Shown here: positions 24,269 to 31,672 of the stretch, piece by piece | Layout of the letters: each line of letters begins with the position of its first letter | Position numbering within the stretch: the first letter of the stretch is position 1 | From: an uncultured Kineothrix sp. | Lineage (GTDB): Bacteria > Bacillota > Clostridia > Lachnospirales > Lachnospiraceae | DNA length: 43,465 nt | Direction: 5' to 3' | Assembly (NCBI GenBank): GCA_910587275.1 | Contig: CAJUMD010000014.1 | Location: 1-43,465, forward strand | Notes under the pieces: generated by a model | Database searches by the model: none | Told to the model about the DNA's origin: nothing | What the model saw: only the letters and a program-made list of their open reading frames with translations | Made by a program: the position numbers and the translations under genes

Positions 24269-24742
24269 CTATTTTTCTCCATTTCCGCACTTAAAAAAAG
24301 AGATTAATTTTTTCAGATATTCCAAAGAAAACATCAAAACGCACAACAATAATAAAATGGTAATGGTAACCAATGTAAAAACTATGTGCTTTTGATCCAG
24401 CACTCCTTTAAAAATGGAAATAACATCCGTTGCCTGATTAACCAGTAAACCGACAACAAACGCAATAAAAAAACCTTCCCACAATAAAACCTTTAACTCC
24501 CTGATATGGCTTTCCTCCCGCTGTTTGGCAGCCTCTTTTTGTTCCTCCTCAATTTTCTTTTTTGCCGACTGCACAATAATCTGTTTCTGTTCATGGACAA
24601 CTTCTTTCATAATTCCCTGGCTGATATTTTTTTTAAAAGCCTTCATGACTTCTTCCGCATCCGAATCTTCTTCCTCCAGCCCTAAGGAATTTCTTTTATA
24701 GTCCACATATACTTCTACCACATCAACCAGCAATTTCCCCAT
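24269..24742 (-). CDS. Small membrane protein with coiled coil, partner of the dCTP-deaminase-like gene
   Basis: A 157-residue protein, family not recognised. Residues 1-40 are amphipathic and acidic, 45-85 a charged coiled coil (EQKQIIVQSAKKKIEEEQKEAAKQ), then two transmembrane helices (about 86-106 and 119-142) and a short basic end. So most of the protein should sit in the cytoplasm, tethered to the membrane. Its ATG follows directly on the stop of the upstream gene (TAAATG) with GGGGAG 7 nt before it, a sign of strict co-expression. Base composition is clearly more AT-rich than the neighbours, hinting at horizontal origin. A membrane-acting partner of a nucleotide-binding protein is a common shape in defence modules, but no effector domain is recognised. 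Confidence 0.75.
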   Translation of the reverse strand: MGKLLVDVVEVYVDYKRNSLGLEEEDSDAEEVMKAFKKNISQGIMKEVVHEQKQIIVQSAKKKIEEEQKEAAKQREESHIRELKVLLWEGFFIAFVVGLLVNQATDVISIFKGVLDQKHIVFTLVTITILLLLCVLMFSLEYLKKLISFFKCGNGEK

Positions 24743-25372
24743 TTACTTACTCCCCAAACCATCCAATAATTCCTGATACAGCTTTTCTGCCTTATCTAAT
24801 ATTTCCTGATCCATTTTAGCGCCCAAAAAGTCTTTTTCCGCATGATAAACAGCCTTTGTTTTCGGCTTATTTCTGTACAATTTTTCTTTCGACGGAACTT
24901 CTTTTAATTCTTCAAATATCATTTGTGCAATGCGTATTCCCTGTCGTATTTTAATAGCATAATTTGTCGCATTATATAAACCGATTTTCAAATTTCCACA
25001 ATAAGAAGAATTACAATGCTGGTCACTGACAATTAAACCAAGCCTTGTGAATCTCGTTCTCGGACGGATATGTGCGGAAATAGTATCCGGCAGATTAATC
25101 CGCTCATCGATGGAAACAAGAATATATTCCTTTGGCTGTAAGATATACTCCGCATCTTTTATGCTCACTTCACAATATATTTTATCAATTTCACTTTGGT
25201 CATCCAACCCCAATGTCCTGACCTGACTGTCAAACCGGTACACATATTCCCCAACCGACAAATCATAAGACTCGCTTTGCAGTGATTCCTCCCGAAAGTT
25301 CTCAATCAAAGGCTTTTGGTCCTCAAACTTAATATGCACCAATTTCCTAATCGACTGATCCGTTAAAATCAT
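24743..25372 (-). CDS. dCTP deaminase/dUTPase-fold protein with degenerate active site
   Basis: A 209-residue protein alignable with Dcd along its length: ILTDQSIRKLV at the N terminus, SYDLSVGEYVYRF, LQPKEYILVSIDE, RPRTRFTRLGL, CNSSYCGNLKIGLYN and QGIRIAQMIFEEL. The residues used for chemistry appear changed. The Glu that activates water in Dcd (LEFYN) is Gly131 (IGLYN), and the Asp of dUTPase motif 3 (ID..Y.G) is Asn121. The motif-2 arginine (R110) is kept. It may therefore bind a nucleotide without hydrolysing it. The start at 25372 has AGGGG 10 nt upstream, in agreement with Dcd N termini. Coupled to a membrane protein and driven by a promoter next to a DnaA-box array. Confidence 0.82.
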   Translation of the reverse strand: MILTDQSIRKLVHIKFEDQKPLIENFREESLQSESYDLSVGEYVYRFDSQVRTLGLDDQSEIDKIYCEVSIKDAEYILQPKEYILVSIDERINLPDTISAHIRPRTRFTRLGLIVSDQHCNSSYCGNLKIGLYNATNYAIKIRQGIRIAQMIFEELKEVPSKEKLYRNKPKTKAVYHAEKDFLGAKMDQEILDKAEKLYQELLDGLGSK

Positions 25373-25420
25373 GTTTCCATCCCCTTTAGCATATCTACGC
25401 ATTTCAGCTTTCTAATAATT

Positions 25421-25448
25421 ATTATACCACTTTCCCCAGGGAAATCAA
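25421..25448 (-). promoter_or_regulatory. Promoter of the dCTP-deaminase-like module
   Basis: TTGATT (25448-25443), 16 bp, TATAAT (25426-25421) with an extended -10 TGG. The -35 ends 6 bp from the first DnaA-like box. Confidence 0.85.
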
Positions 25449-25454
25449 GTTTTT

Positions 25455-25529
25455 TGTGGATAAAAATGTGGATATGTAAGTTTTTCCGTGGATAATCATG
25501 AGGATAGTATGTGGACAACTTGTGGATAG
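25455..25529 (+). promoter_or_regulatory. Cluster of six DnaA-box-like repeats
   Basis: Six 9-mers in one orientation: TGTGGATAA (25455), TGTGGATAT (25467), CGTGGATAA (25487), TGAGGATAG (25499), TGTGGACAA (25510), TGTGGATAG (25521). The first is the exact complement of the DnaA consensus TTATCCACA and three others differ at one or two positions. Start-to-start distances are 12, 20, 12, 11 and 11 bp, so most lie one helical turn apart. No dnaA, dnaN or rep gene is near, so an origin is unlikely; a DnaA-responsive promoter or DnaA-titration site fits better. Confidence 0.7.
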
Positions 25530-25580
25530 CCCATATATCCTCCCCACCTGCCAAGCGCCGGCAAATTCAGGGCGTCCCGT

Positions 25581-27281
25581 CTATTCAAAAAACCGGCGCA
25601 GTTCTTCTGGGTATTCCGTTTCCTCCCCTTCCTCTACCGTTACATAAAATACCTTTGTCTCATGCCCGCCGTTTCCGTCATACTCCGTTTTCACGTACTG
25701 CAATACGTCTGCCCCTGCGGGCGCCTGCACCGCCTCCCGTTCTTCCCCGTACAGCAGGTTCCGCACCAGTTCCGTCTTACATACGAACTTTCCTTCTTCA
25801 TAACGGTATATCCAAAAACTGTGGCTGCCGGCCGAATTCCTGAAGCTGCCCCTTACCAGCTTATTCCCGGAATCCGCCATGGGATTGGGTATTTCCGCAT
25901 AAGATTCGGAAAAAACATATTCTTCCTGCTCCCTGTCCCAAATCCAACCATACTCATAATGTGCCCCCTGGTTTCCGAAACTCCCTTTGTCCAGGACAAT
26001 ATCCTTCACCCCGTCAAAATTAATGTCCTCCAGCCGGAAGCCATCCCTTTGGTATTCCCCAAACACCATATATTCCGAATCCACAACCTCCTCCGGATTG
26101 AGCAGGGTCACTTTCCCTCCGTCCGTCACCCGCAGGAATGTCCGGACATCCTGCATATACCCGTCTTCCCAAAGAGTACGCACGGACAGACATTCCACTT
26201 TCCTGCCATTCTCCGTCAGACGCTGGTACATGGCAAGAAAATTCCCGTTTTCCTCCCCTTCCTCTTTCCATCCAAAGAAATCATCCCACTCCTGGCAGGC
26301 AACCACCCTTCCATCCGGGTATAAATCTTCTTCAAATTCCCCCACTTCCTGACAGAAACGCAGCCGCAACCCCAAATTCCCCTTCTCAAGCAGCGGGTTC
26401 AGGTCCATTTCTTCCGCAACAGCCCCCGTTACTTTTTCCAAAGACGGTACCGCGTCCAAAAAGGAAAAATCCGTCCTCTTATCCAGCACACCCGCAAGTT
26501 GCCGCAGCCTGATTCCTTCCAGTTGCGCCGCATCTCCTACCCGTATCCGGCATTCTCCCACATCCAAATATTTCAATTGTCCCATTCCCGCCGTCCGATC
26601 CAGCCAAAACCCCTGTCCGGTTGTCAGACCGGCATCCATATGGCATACTAATGATTCCACCCCGGAACCCCGCATACATTCCAGCAGAGTATGATACCTT
26701 GCAGACGCATACGAATCCAAATACACCTCTTTCACGTTATCCGGGAATCCCTTTCCGGCCGGAATCCTGCCTGTAATGTCCCGGATATCAAAATACAGTT
26801 CCCGTGTCCCCGTAAAATAAGGCAGGACACTTGCCGGAACCACCCTGTCCTTCGTACCGGTAATCCGCACCCCCTGCTCCAAATCCCCCAATCCTTCCAA
26901 CTGCTCCTGCGTCCATCCCTCCAAATCCGGCGCAAATTGAACCTGCCACTCATATACATCCCCCATACTGCAATAAGTGCGCACCAAATCCAGTTCTTCA
27001 CCATTGTGTATGGAAATACTGTCAATCAGGCGGATTTTCCCCTTATGCTCCTCCAATTCCTCCACATACAGCGGCTCTCCCTCTCCTTTTCCCAACTGCG
27101 CGTATATTTCTTCCTTTAACTTCCCATCTTCCAGCGCCACAGCATTTCCTTCCGCCCTGCTGCTAAATGCGCAGATAAAAAACAGCAGCACAAACACAGC
27201 GTTTCCAAGCAAACCCTTTCCTTCCCACTTGCATTTCAACTTGAACCTAAATAGGAATCTTAACTTCATCCATATCCCCAT
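25581..27281 (-). CDS. Exported protein of unknown function with a VCBS/EF-hand-like segment
   Basis: A 566-residue protein with a basic N terminus and one hydrophobic signal or anchor segment (about 26-42, LGNAVFVLLFFICAFS). Residues 90-300 contain irregular leucine-spaced repeats that may be LRR-like. Near 430 the segment LEDINFDGVKDIVLDKGSFG resembles the calcium-loop pattern D-x-N-x-D-G-x-x-D of FG-GAP/VCBS and EF-hand repeats, found in other secreted Clostridia proteins of unknown role, and the rest (WIWDREQEEYVFSESY) continues that family. AAGGAGG precedes ATG by 10 nt. The gene appears to stand alone; an 11-bp tandem repeat lies 100-160 bp upstream. Confidence 0.75.
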   Translation of the reverse strand: MGIWMKLRFLFRFKLKCKWEGKGLLGNAVFVLLFFICAFSSRAEGNAVALEDGKLKEEIYAQLGKGEGEPLYVEELEEHKGKIRLIDSISIHNGEELDLVRTYCSMGDVYEWQVQFAPDLEGWTQEQLEGLGDLEQGVRITGTKDRVVPASVLPYFTGTRELYFDIRDITGRIPAGKGFPDNVKEVYLDSYASARYHTLLECMRGSGVESLVCHMDAGLTTGQGFWLDRTAGMGQLKYLDVGECRIRVGDAAQLEGIRLRQLAGVLDKRTDFSFLDAVPSLEKVTGAVAEEMDLNPLLEKGNLGLRLRFCQEVGEFEEDLYPDGRVVACQEWDDFFGWKEEGEENGNFLAMYQRLTENGRKVECLSVRTLWEDGYMQDVRTFLRVTDGGKVTLLNPEEVVDSEYMVFGEYQRDGFRLEDINFDGVKDIVLDKGSFGNQGAHYEYGWIWDREQEEYVFSESYAEIPNPMADSGNKLVRGSFRNSAGSHSFWIYRYEEGKFVCKTELVRNLLYGEEREAVQAPAGADVLQYVKTEYDGNGGHETKVFYVTVEEGEETEYPEELRRFFE

Positions 27282-27380
27282 ACCGTCTTTTCCTCCTTAT
27301 GTCCGGTACCGCATACCGGACCGTTTCCCGTCACCGTGCATCGGACTTTTAACGGTTCCCAAATACAGCATACCATCCCC
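27282..27380 (-). other. Leader and possible promoter of the exported-protein gene
   Basis: On the minus strand TGG-TATGCT (TATGCT at 27372-27367) could be an extended -10; no good -35 is present, the place being occupied by the 11-bp repeats. A short inverted repeat around GGTCCGGTATGCGGTACCGGAC lies in the leader (about 27302-27325). Further out, 27446-27528 shows nothing recognisable. Confidence 0.4.
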
Positions 27381-27441
27381 TTGCATCAGAATTGCATCAG
27401 AATTGCATCAAAATTGCATCACTCTTGCATCCTATTGCCAT
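27381..27441 (+). repeat. Six tandem 11-bp repeats (TTGCATC core)
   Basis: TTGCATC begins at 27381, 27392, 27403, 27414 and 27425, an exact 11-bp period, with a weaker TTGCCATC at 27435. The intervening bases are AGAA, AGAA, AAAA and ACTC. The array sits just upstream of the possible -10 of the exported-protein gene, so it may be a set of stacked activator sites. Confidence 0.75.
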
Positions 27442-27528
27442 CTGTCCGCGCGGTGTATTGCAAACGGAATATGAGCACAGATTGCACAGGCGCATGGGGC
27501 GCCTTTCCACTGCATGGGGCTGCGCACA

Positions 27529-27570
27529 GGAAAACAGGATGCCATATCCCCCAACACAGCATCCTGTTCC
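27529..27570 (-). terminator. Terminator of the EF-G-like gene
   Basis: On the minus strand AACAGGATGC/GCATCCTGTT (27568-27559, 27542-27533), loop 16 nt, runs into TTTT. It lies 65 bp past the stop. Confidence 0.75.
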
Positions 27571-27633
27571 TTACCTTCTGCTAAAAAAGCATGTTTCTAT
27601 GGCGAAACTATAAAATATAGTCTTCCCGCAAAA

Positions 27634-29721
27634 TTACTCGTCGCTGCCTTCTGCAACCTTAGCCGCCCTTGCAGCCACTTCCTTCTCCTGTACGTCACTT
27701 GGCGCCTGCTCATACCTTGCAAATTCATAGGAATAGGTTCCCCTGCCTCCGGTCATGGAACGCAAATCCGTACAATAGCCGAACAGTCCCGTCATCGGGA
27801 TATCCGCTTCGATCACCTGCCTGCCGGCAACCGGATTCATGCCGAGCACCCTGCCCCTTCTCTTATTTATATCACCCATGACATCGCCCGTATATGCATC
27901 CGGCACCGTTACTTTTAAGGAAGCAATCGGCTCTAATAAAACCGGATGGGCATCCATGAATCCCTTCTTAAACGCCTGGATGGTCGCCATCTTAAACGCC
28001 ATTTCCGAAGAATCCACCGGATGGTAAGAACCGTCATACAGTACCGCCTTTACGCCCACTACCGGATAAGCCGCAAGGGGGCCTTTCAATACGGATTCCT
28101 GAAGCCCCTTCTCCACCGCAGGGAAGAAGTTCTTCGGAACCGCGCCGCCTACCACTTCCTGGCTGAACTCATAAGGCTTCTCCAAATCCCCTAAAGGCGA
28201 GAATCTCATCTTAACATGCCCGTACTGTCCGTGACCGCCGGATTGTTTCTTGTATTTGTATTCCACGTCGGAATTTTTCTTAATAGTCTCACGGAACGCC
28301 ACCTTCGGCTGGGACAGCTCCACTTCCACTTTATATTCATTTAACAGCCTGCTGGCAATCACATCCAAATGCAGGTCTCCCATACCGTAAATCAATGTCT
28401 GGCGGTTCTCCGCATCGTTTACCACCTTTAACGTTTGGTCTTCATGGGACATCTTCTGCAAAGACTGTGCCACCTTATCGATATCTCCTTTATTTTTTGC
28501 ACGGTACCGCATGTAAGTATAAGGCGTGGAAATTTCCGCCTTGCCGTATTTAATGGTAGTCGCCTTCGTGGACAGCGTATCGCCGGTCCTGGCTCCCGTC
28601 AGTTTGGCAATCGCACCGATGTCCCCCGCATGAAGCTCTTTGATTTCCGCAGGCTTACTTCCCTGCAGGACATACAGCTTGTTAACCTTCTCCTCCACGT
28701 CCTTATCGCTGTTATAAATCAGGTCATCCGCTTTCAGTACGCCCGAACATACTTTTACCAAAGAATATTTCCCGATAAAAGGGTCCACGATGGTTTTAAA
28801 AATATAAGCGGATTTCGCTTTGGCGAAATCAAAATTCGCCTGGAATATTTCATTGGTTTTTAAGTTAATGCCCGCCATTTCCTTGTTTTCCGGGCTGGGC
28901 ATATATTTCACAATATCATCAAGCAGCGTGTAAATACCCTGGCACAATAAGCTGGAACCCATGGTCATGGGAACGATGGTGCCGTCAATGACATTCGTGC
29001 GCATCGCCGCCCTGATTTCCGCTTCGGAGAAAGTCTCCCCTCCAAAATAACGTTCCATAAATTCCTCGCTGGTTTCCGCCACCGCTTCCATCAGCGTATC
29101 CTTGCACAACTGCAGGTTCGCCTTACTGTATTCCGGTACTTCGCAGTCCACCACGTCCTTGCCCTGCCACCTGTGACCCGTTTCGGTAATGACGTTCACG
29201 TAACCCACAAACTTCTCGTTCTCCCTGATTGGAAGGTGGAACGGCGCCATCTTCTTTCCATAAGCAGCCTTCATATCCTCCACGACCTGGCGGAAAGAAG
29301 CGTTATCCACATCCATGTCCGTGACGAAAATAAAACGGGGCAGCTTGTATTTCTCGCATATTTCCCATGCCTTCTCCGTCCCCACTTCCACTCCCGCCTT
29401 GCCGGAAACCACGATAACCGCGGCATCCGCGGCGCTGACCGCTTCTTCCACTTCCCCGACAAAATCAAAGAAACCGGGGGTATCAAGAATATTTATCTTA
29501 ACGCCTTCCCATTCCACCGGTACCACCGACGTGGAAATGGAAATCTGCCTTTTCTGTTCTTCTTTTCCGAAATCGCTTACTGTATTCCCGTCGGATATCT
29601 TCCCCATCCTGGAAGTAATACCCGAAAGATATGCCATTGCCTCCACCAGACTCGTCTTACCGCATCCCCCATGACCGAGCAAAACGACGTTCCTAATCTT
29701 GTCAGTTGTATAAACATTCAT
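27634..29721 (-). CDS. EF-G-like GTPase with divergent G motifs
   Basis: A 695-residue protein with the full five-domain EF-G layout. The P loop GHGGCGKTS is intact, but G2 reads RQISIS rather than RGITI, G3 is DTPGFFDF where the catalytic His of DTPGHVDF is Phe, and G4 is TDMD rather than NKMD. Domain IV ends with the conserved SGGHGQYGHVKMRFSP and GGAVPKNFFPAVEKGLQES. It therefore belongs to the second, EF-G-like group (fusA2-type), not the canonical translocase, which must lie elsewhere. Possible roles include ribosome recycling, rescue or a ribosome-protection-like task. GGAGG lies 7 nt before ATG; promoter at 29810-29838. Confidence 0.88.
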   Translation of the reverse strand: MNVYTTDKIRNVVLLGHGGCGKTSLVEAMAYLSGITSRMGKISDGNTVSDFGKEEQKRQISISTSVVPVEWEGVKINILDTPGFFDFVGEVEEAVSAADAAVIVVSGKAGVEVGTEKAWEICEKYKLPRFIFVTDMDVDNASFRQVVEDMKAAYGKKMAPFHLPIRENEKFVGYVNVITETGHRWQGKDVVDCEVPEYSKANLQLCKDTLMEAVAETSEEFMERYFGGETFSEAEIRAAMRTNVIDGTIVPMTMGSSLLCQGIYTLLDDIVKYMPSPENKEMAGINLKTNEIFQANFDFAKAKSAYIFKTIVDPFIGKYSLVKVCSGVLKADDLIYNSDKDVEEKVNKLYVLQGSKPAEIKELHAGDIGAIAKLTGARTGDTLSTKATTIKYGKAEISTPYTYMRYRAKNKGDIDKVAQSLQKMSHEDQTLKVVNDAENRQTLIYGMGDLHLDVIASRLLNEYKVEVELSQPKVAFRETIKKNSDVEYKYKKQSGGHGQYGHVKMRFSPLGDLEKPYEFSQEVVGGAVPKNFFPAVEKGLQESVLKGPLAAYPVVGVKAVLYDGSYHPVDSSEMAFKMATIQAFKKGFMDAHPVLLEPIASLKVTVPDAYTGDVMGDINKRRGRVLGMNPVAGRQVIEADIPMTGLFGYCTDLRSMTGGRGTYSYEFARYEQAPSDVQEKEVAARAAKVAEGSDE

Positions 29722-29809
29722 ATAAATTCCTCCGCTTTCTGCTGTTTTTGGGTATTATGCCTAGTGCCTCATTGCGTAAACAGCAATGGATTCCAGAACC
29801 CATGGGTTT

Positions 29810-29838
29810 ATTTTACTAAAACTTTCTGAATATTACAA
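29810..29838 (-). promoter_or_regulatory. Promoter of the EF-G-like gene
   Basis: TTGTAA (29838-29833), 17 bp, TAAAAT (29815-29810), giving a leader of about 80 nt. Confidence 0.8.
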
Positions 29839-29947
29839 GTGAAATTGAACAATTTGCACATTCTTTTTCAATTTCATCCAAAAATACCGAGTCTTCCAGC
29901 GCCCAAGTAACAATTCAGCCTGGAATGTTATGTTCGGAAGCGGACAA

Positions 29948-30109
29948 ACGGGAGGGAATTTTTTACGGAGCAACGGCAGCGGGAGTGCCTGTCACGGTTT
30001 TCCGTGCGCTTTTTCCGGCTGGGAATTTCTAAGCAGAATGGCGCAGGCTTCCACAGGCTGCGGGACAGACACTCCCGCTGCCGCCGCTCCGTAAAAAATT
30101 CCCTCCCGT
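29948..30109 (+). repeat. Palindromic repeat unit D
   Basis: A shorter form of units A/B. Outer arms of about 40 bp (ACGGGAGGGAATTTTTTACGG and its complement, then CGGCAGCGGGAGTG) are near-perfect. The interior keeps TTTTCCGTGC...TTTTTCCGGC...TTTCTAAGCAGAATG from one arm of the A type, but the partner arm and nested-hairpin loop are missing, so it is an internally deleted derivative. Followed by the family flank CTGGGTAAA. Confidence 0.85.
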
Positions 30110-30158
30110 GCTGGGTAAAAAAGAATGGTAGTGTACGCATTACATTTTTTGATATCCA

Positions 30159-30463
30159 GCAGAAGCCAGGAGCGGAACCCCTGCCCGGTTTGTCTCTGCC
30201 ACCCTGGGGGCTCTGCCGGCAACTGTTCAAAACCTGTTTCAAAAAATGGTGGTATTTCTTATTGTTCCCGAAGGTTGGTTTATGACCGCATTAGGCGGCG
30301 TTGTCTGACGAACAAAGTGAGGAGTTTCGCCGCCTTGGTCATAAACCAACCTTCGGGAACAATTAGAAATAGCCCATTTTTGCCATCAGGTTTGAACAGC
30401 TGCCGGCAGAGCCCCCAGAGTGGCAGAGACAAACCGGGCAGGGGTTTCGCTCCTGGCTTCTGC
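30159..30463. repeat. Palindromic repeat unit E
   Basis: Arms of about 138 bp (30159-30297 and 30329-30463) are inverted copies with roughly 90% identity, leaving a loop of about 30 nt (GTTGTCTGACGAACAAAG...). The arm sequence is unrelated to A/B/D beyond the short shared flank GATATCCA, so E is a second kind of hairpin in the same composite. Confidence 0.85.
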
Positions 30464-30537
30464 GTCCGCCTCCACCTGCGAACATAACATTCCAGGCTGA
30501 AATGTTATGCGTCTAAAGATCGTTAAAACGGAATCCA

Positions 30538-30566
30538 TTGACTTTCGCACGTTGACGCGTTATACT
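30538..30566 (+). promoter_or_regulatory. Promoter of the aromatic operon
   Basis: TTGACT (30538-30543), 17 bp, TATACT (30561-30566), strong sigma-A, 37 bp beyond the composite repeat's right end. Leader about 50 nt, no attenuator seen. Confidence 0.85.
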
Positions 30567-30621
30567 GTGACTGTTCATGGAGCAAACACAAAGTAAAAAA
30601 CACGGAAACGAGGTACAAATC

Positions 30622-31644
30622 ATGATTGTCATTATGAAACCAAACGCAGCGCCGCAAAGCGTAGACTCGGTGCTGTCCTATATCGAAAAACACGGGCTGC
30701 AGACCCACCTTTCCAAAGGAGAGGAAGTCACCATCATTGGTGTCGTTGGGGACAAGACCAAACTCCTCACGGATAACCTGATCAGCTTCAAGGATGTGGA
30801 CCGCATCGTCCCCGTCACGGAAAGCTACAAGCTCGCCAATAAGAAATTCCACCCCGAACCGACCACTGTCCGGACAGGCGCCACCCATATCGGACCGGAC
30901 AACCTGACCATCATGGCGGGACCCTGCGCGGTGGAAACGCAAGACCAGCTTATGGACATCGCCCGCGCCGTGAAAAAATCCGGTGCCACCATCCTAAGGG
31001 GCGGCGCTTACAAACCGCGCACCTCCCCCTACTCTTTCCAGGGGCTGGAAACGGAAGGATTACGCTATATGCAGGAAGCCGGTAAGGAATACGGGCTTGC
31101 CACCATATGTGAAGTGGTCAGCCAGGAAGCCATAGAAGCCGCCGTAAAGTATGTGGACATGATCCAGATTGGCGCGCGCAACATGCAGAATTTCATCCTG
31201 TTAAAAGAAGCCGGTCGCTCCGGTCTTCCGGTCCTGTTAAAACGGGGATTATGCGCCACCATCGATGAATGGCTCAATGCGGCGGAATATATTATTGCAG
31301 AAGGGAACCCAAACGTGGTATTATGCGAACGGGGGATCCGTACCTATGAAACCTCCACAAGGAACACGCTGGATTTAAGCGCCATCCCGGTCCTGCGGGA
31401 ACGGACACACCTGCCGGTCATTGCGGACCCGTCCCATTCCACCGGCGCCTACAAATACGTTCCCCCGATGGCAAAGGCTGCCGTTGCCTGCGGCGCGGAC
31501 GGCTTAATGATTGAAGTGCATAACAATCCCGCCTGTGCCCTTTCGGACGGTCCCCAGTCACTGACTTTTGAAAAATTTGACCGGCTGACCCATGAACTGA
31601 AGCCGCTGTGCGGCCTGTTCGGACGGGAATTTACCATTGACTGA
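30622..31644 (+). CDS. aroF: 3-deoxy-7-phosphoheptulonate (DAHP) synthase, type I beta
   Basis: A 340-residue enzyme making DAHP from phosphoenolpyruvate and erythrose 4-phosphate, the first shikimate step. Residues 1-70 form a ferredoxin-like regulatory domain (MIVIMKPNAAPQSVDSV, GDKTKL), as in the Thermotoga-type enzyme, where it gives Tyr/Phe feedback control. The TIM barrel has MAGPCAVE, LRGGAYKPRTSPYSFQG, QIGARNMQNF, LLKRG, CERGIRTYE and the metal His in DPSHSTG. The start is ATG 30622, with GAGG 8 nt before it; the longer ORF start overlaps the leader. First gene of aroF-tyrA-aroA. Confidence 0.96.
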   Translation: MIVIMKPNAAPQSVDSVLSYIEKHGLQTHLSKGEEVTIIGVVGDKTKLLTDNLISFKDVDRIVPVTESYKLANKKFHPEPTTVRTGATHIGPDNLTIMAGPCAVETQDQLMDIARAVKKSGATILRGGAYKPRTSPYSFQGLETEGLRYMQEAGKEYGLATICEVVSQEAIEAAVKYVDMIQIGARNMQNFILLKEAGRSGLPVLLKRGLCATIDEWLNAAEYIIAEGNPNVVLCERGIRTYETSTRNTLDLSAIPVLRERTHLPVIADPSHSTGAYKYVPPMAKAAVACGADGLMIEVHNNPACALSDGPQSLTFEKFDRLTHELKPLCGLFGREFTID

Positions 31645-31672
31645 CGGTCTTTGGGGCAATACGGAGGAGATT

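Larger units (their letters stand above)
29914..30501. repeat. Composite palindromic repeat, copy 2, with 23-bp terminal inverted repeats
   Basis: The two ends are exact 23-bp inverted repeats (29914-29936, TTCAGCCTGG...; 30479-30501). Inside, GCGGAC (29940-29945) and GTCCGC (30464-30469) bracket two palindromic units D and E joined by a 49-bp linker starting TGCTGGGTAAA and ending GATATCCA. No coding sequence and no target-site duplication was seen. The arrangement parallels copy 1 at 5522-6255 and resembles a MITE or a large stem-loop intergenic repeat. Confidence 0.85.

Noticed and set aside
24067..24282. 71-codon ORF on the minus strand after the small membrane-protein gene
   Set aside because: It contains a probable terminator hairpin (24200-24229) and the -35/-10 of the next gene (24073-24101), has a poor ribosome site, and its protein shows no recognisable features.
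25455..25529. Chromosomal or plasmid replication origin
   Set aside because: DnaA-like boxes are present, but there is no dnaA, dnaN, rep or partition gene, and the flanking genes are ordinary. A promoter-linked or titration role is simpler.
27381..27441. CRISPR-like array
   Set aside because: The period is only 11 bp with 4-nt intervals; there are no spacers of useful length and no cas genes.
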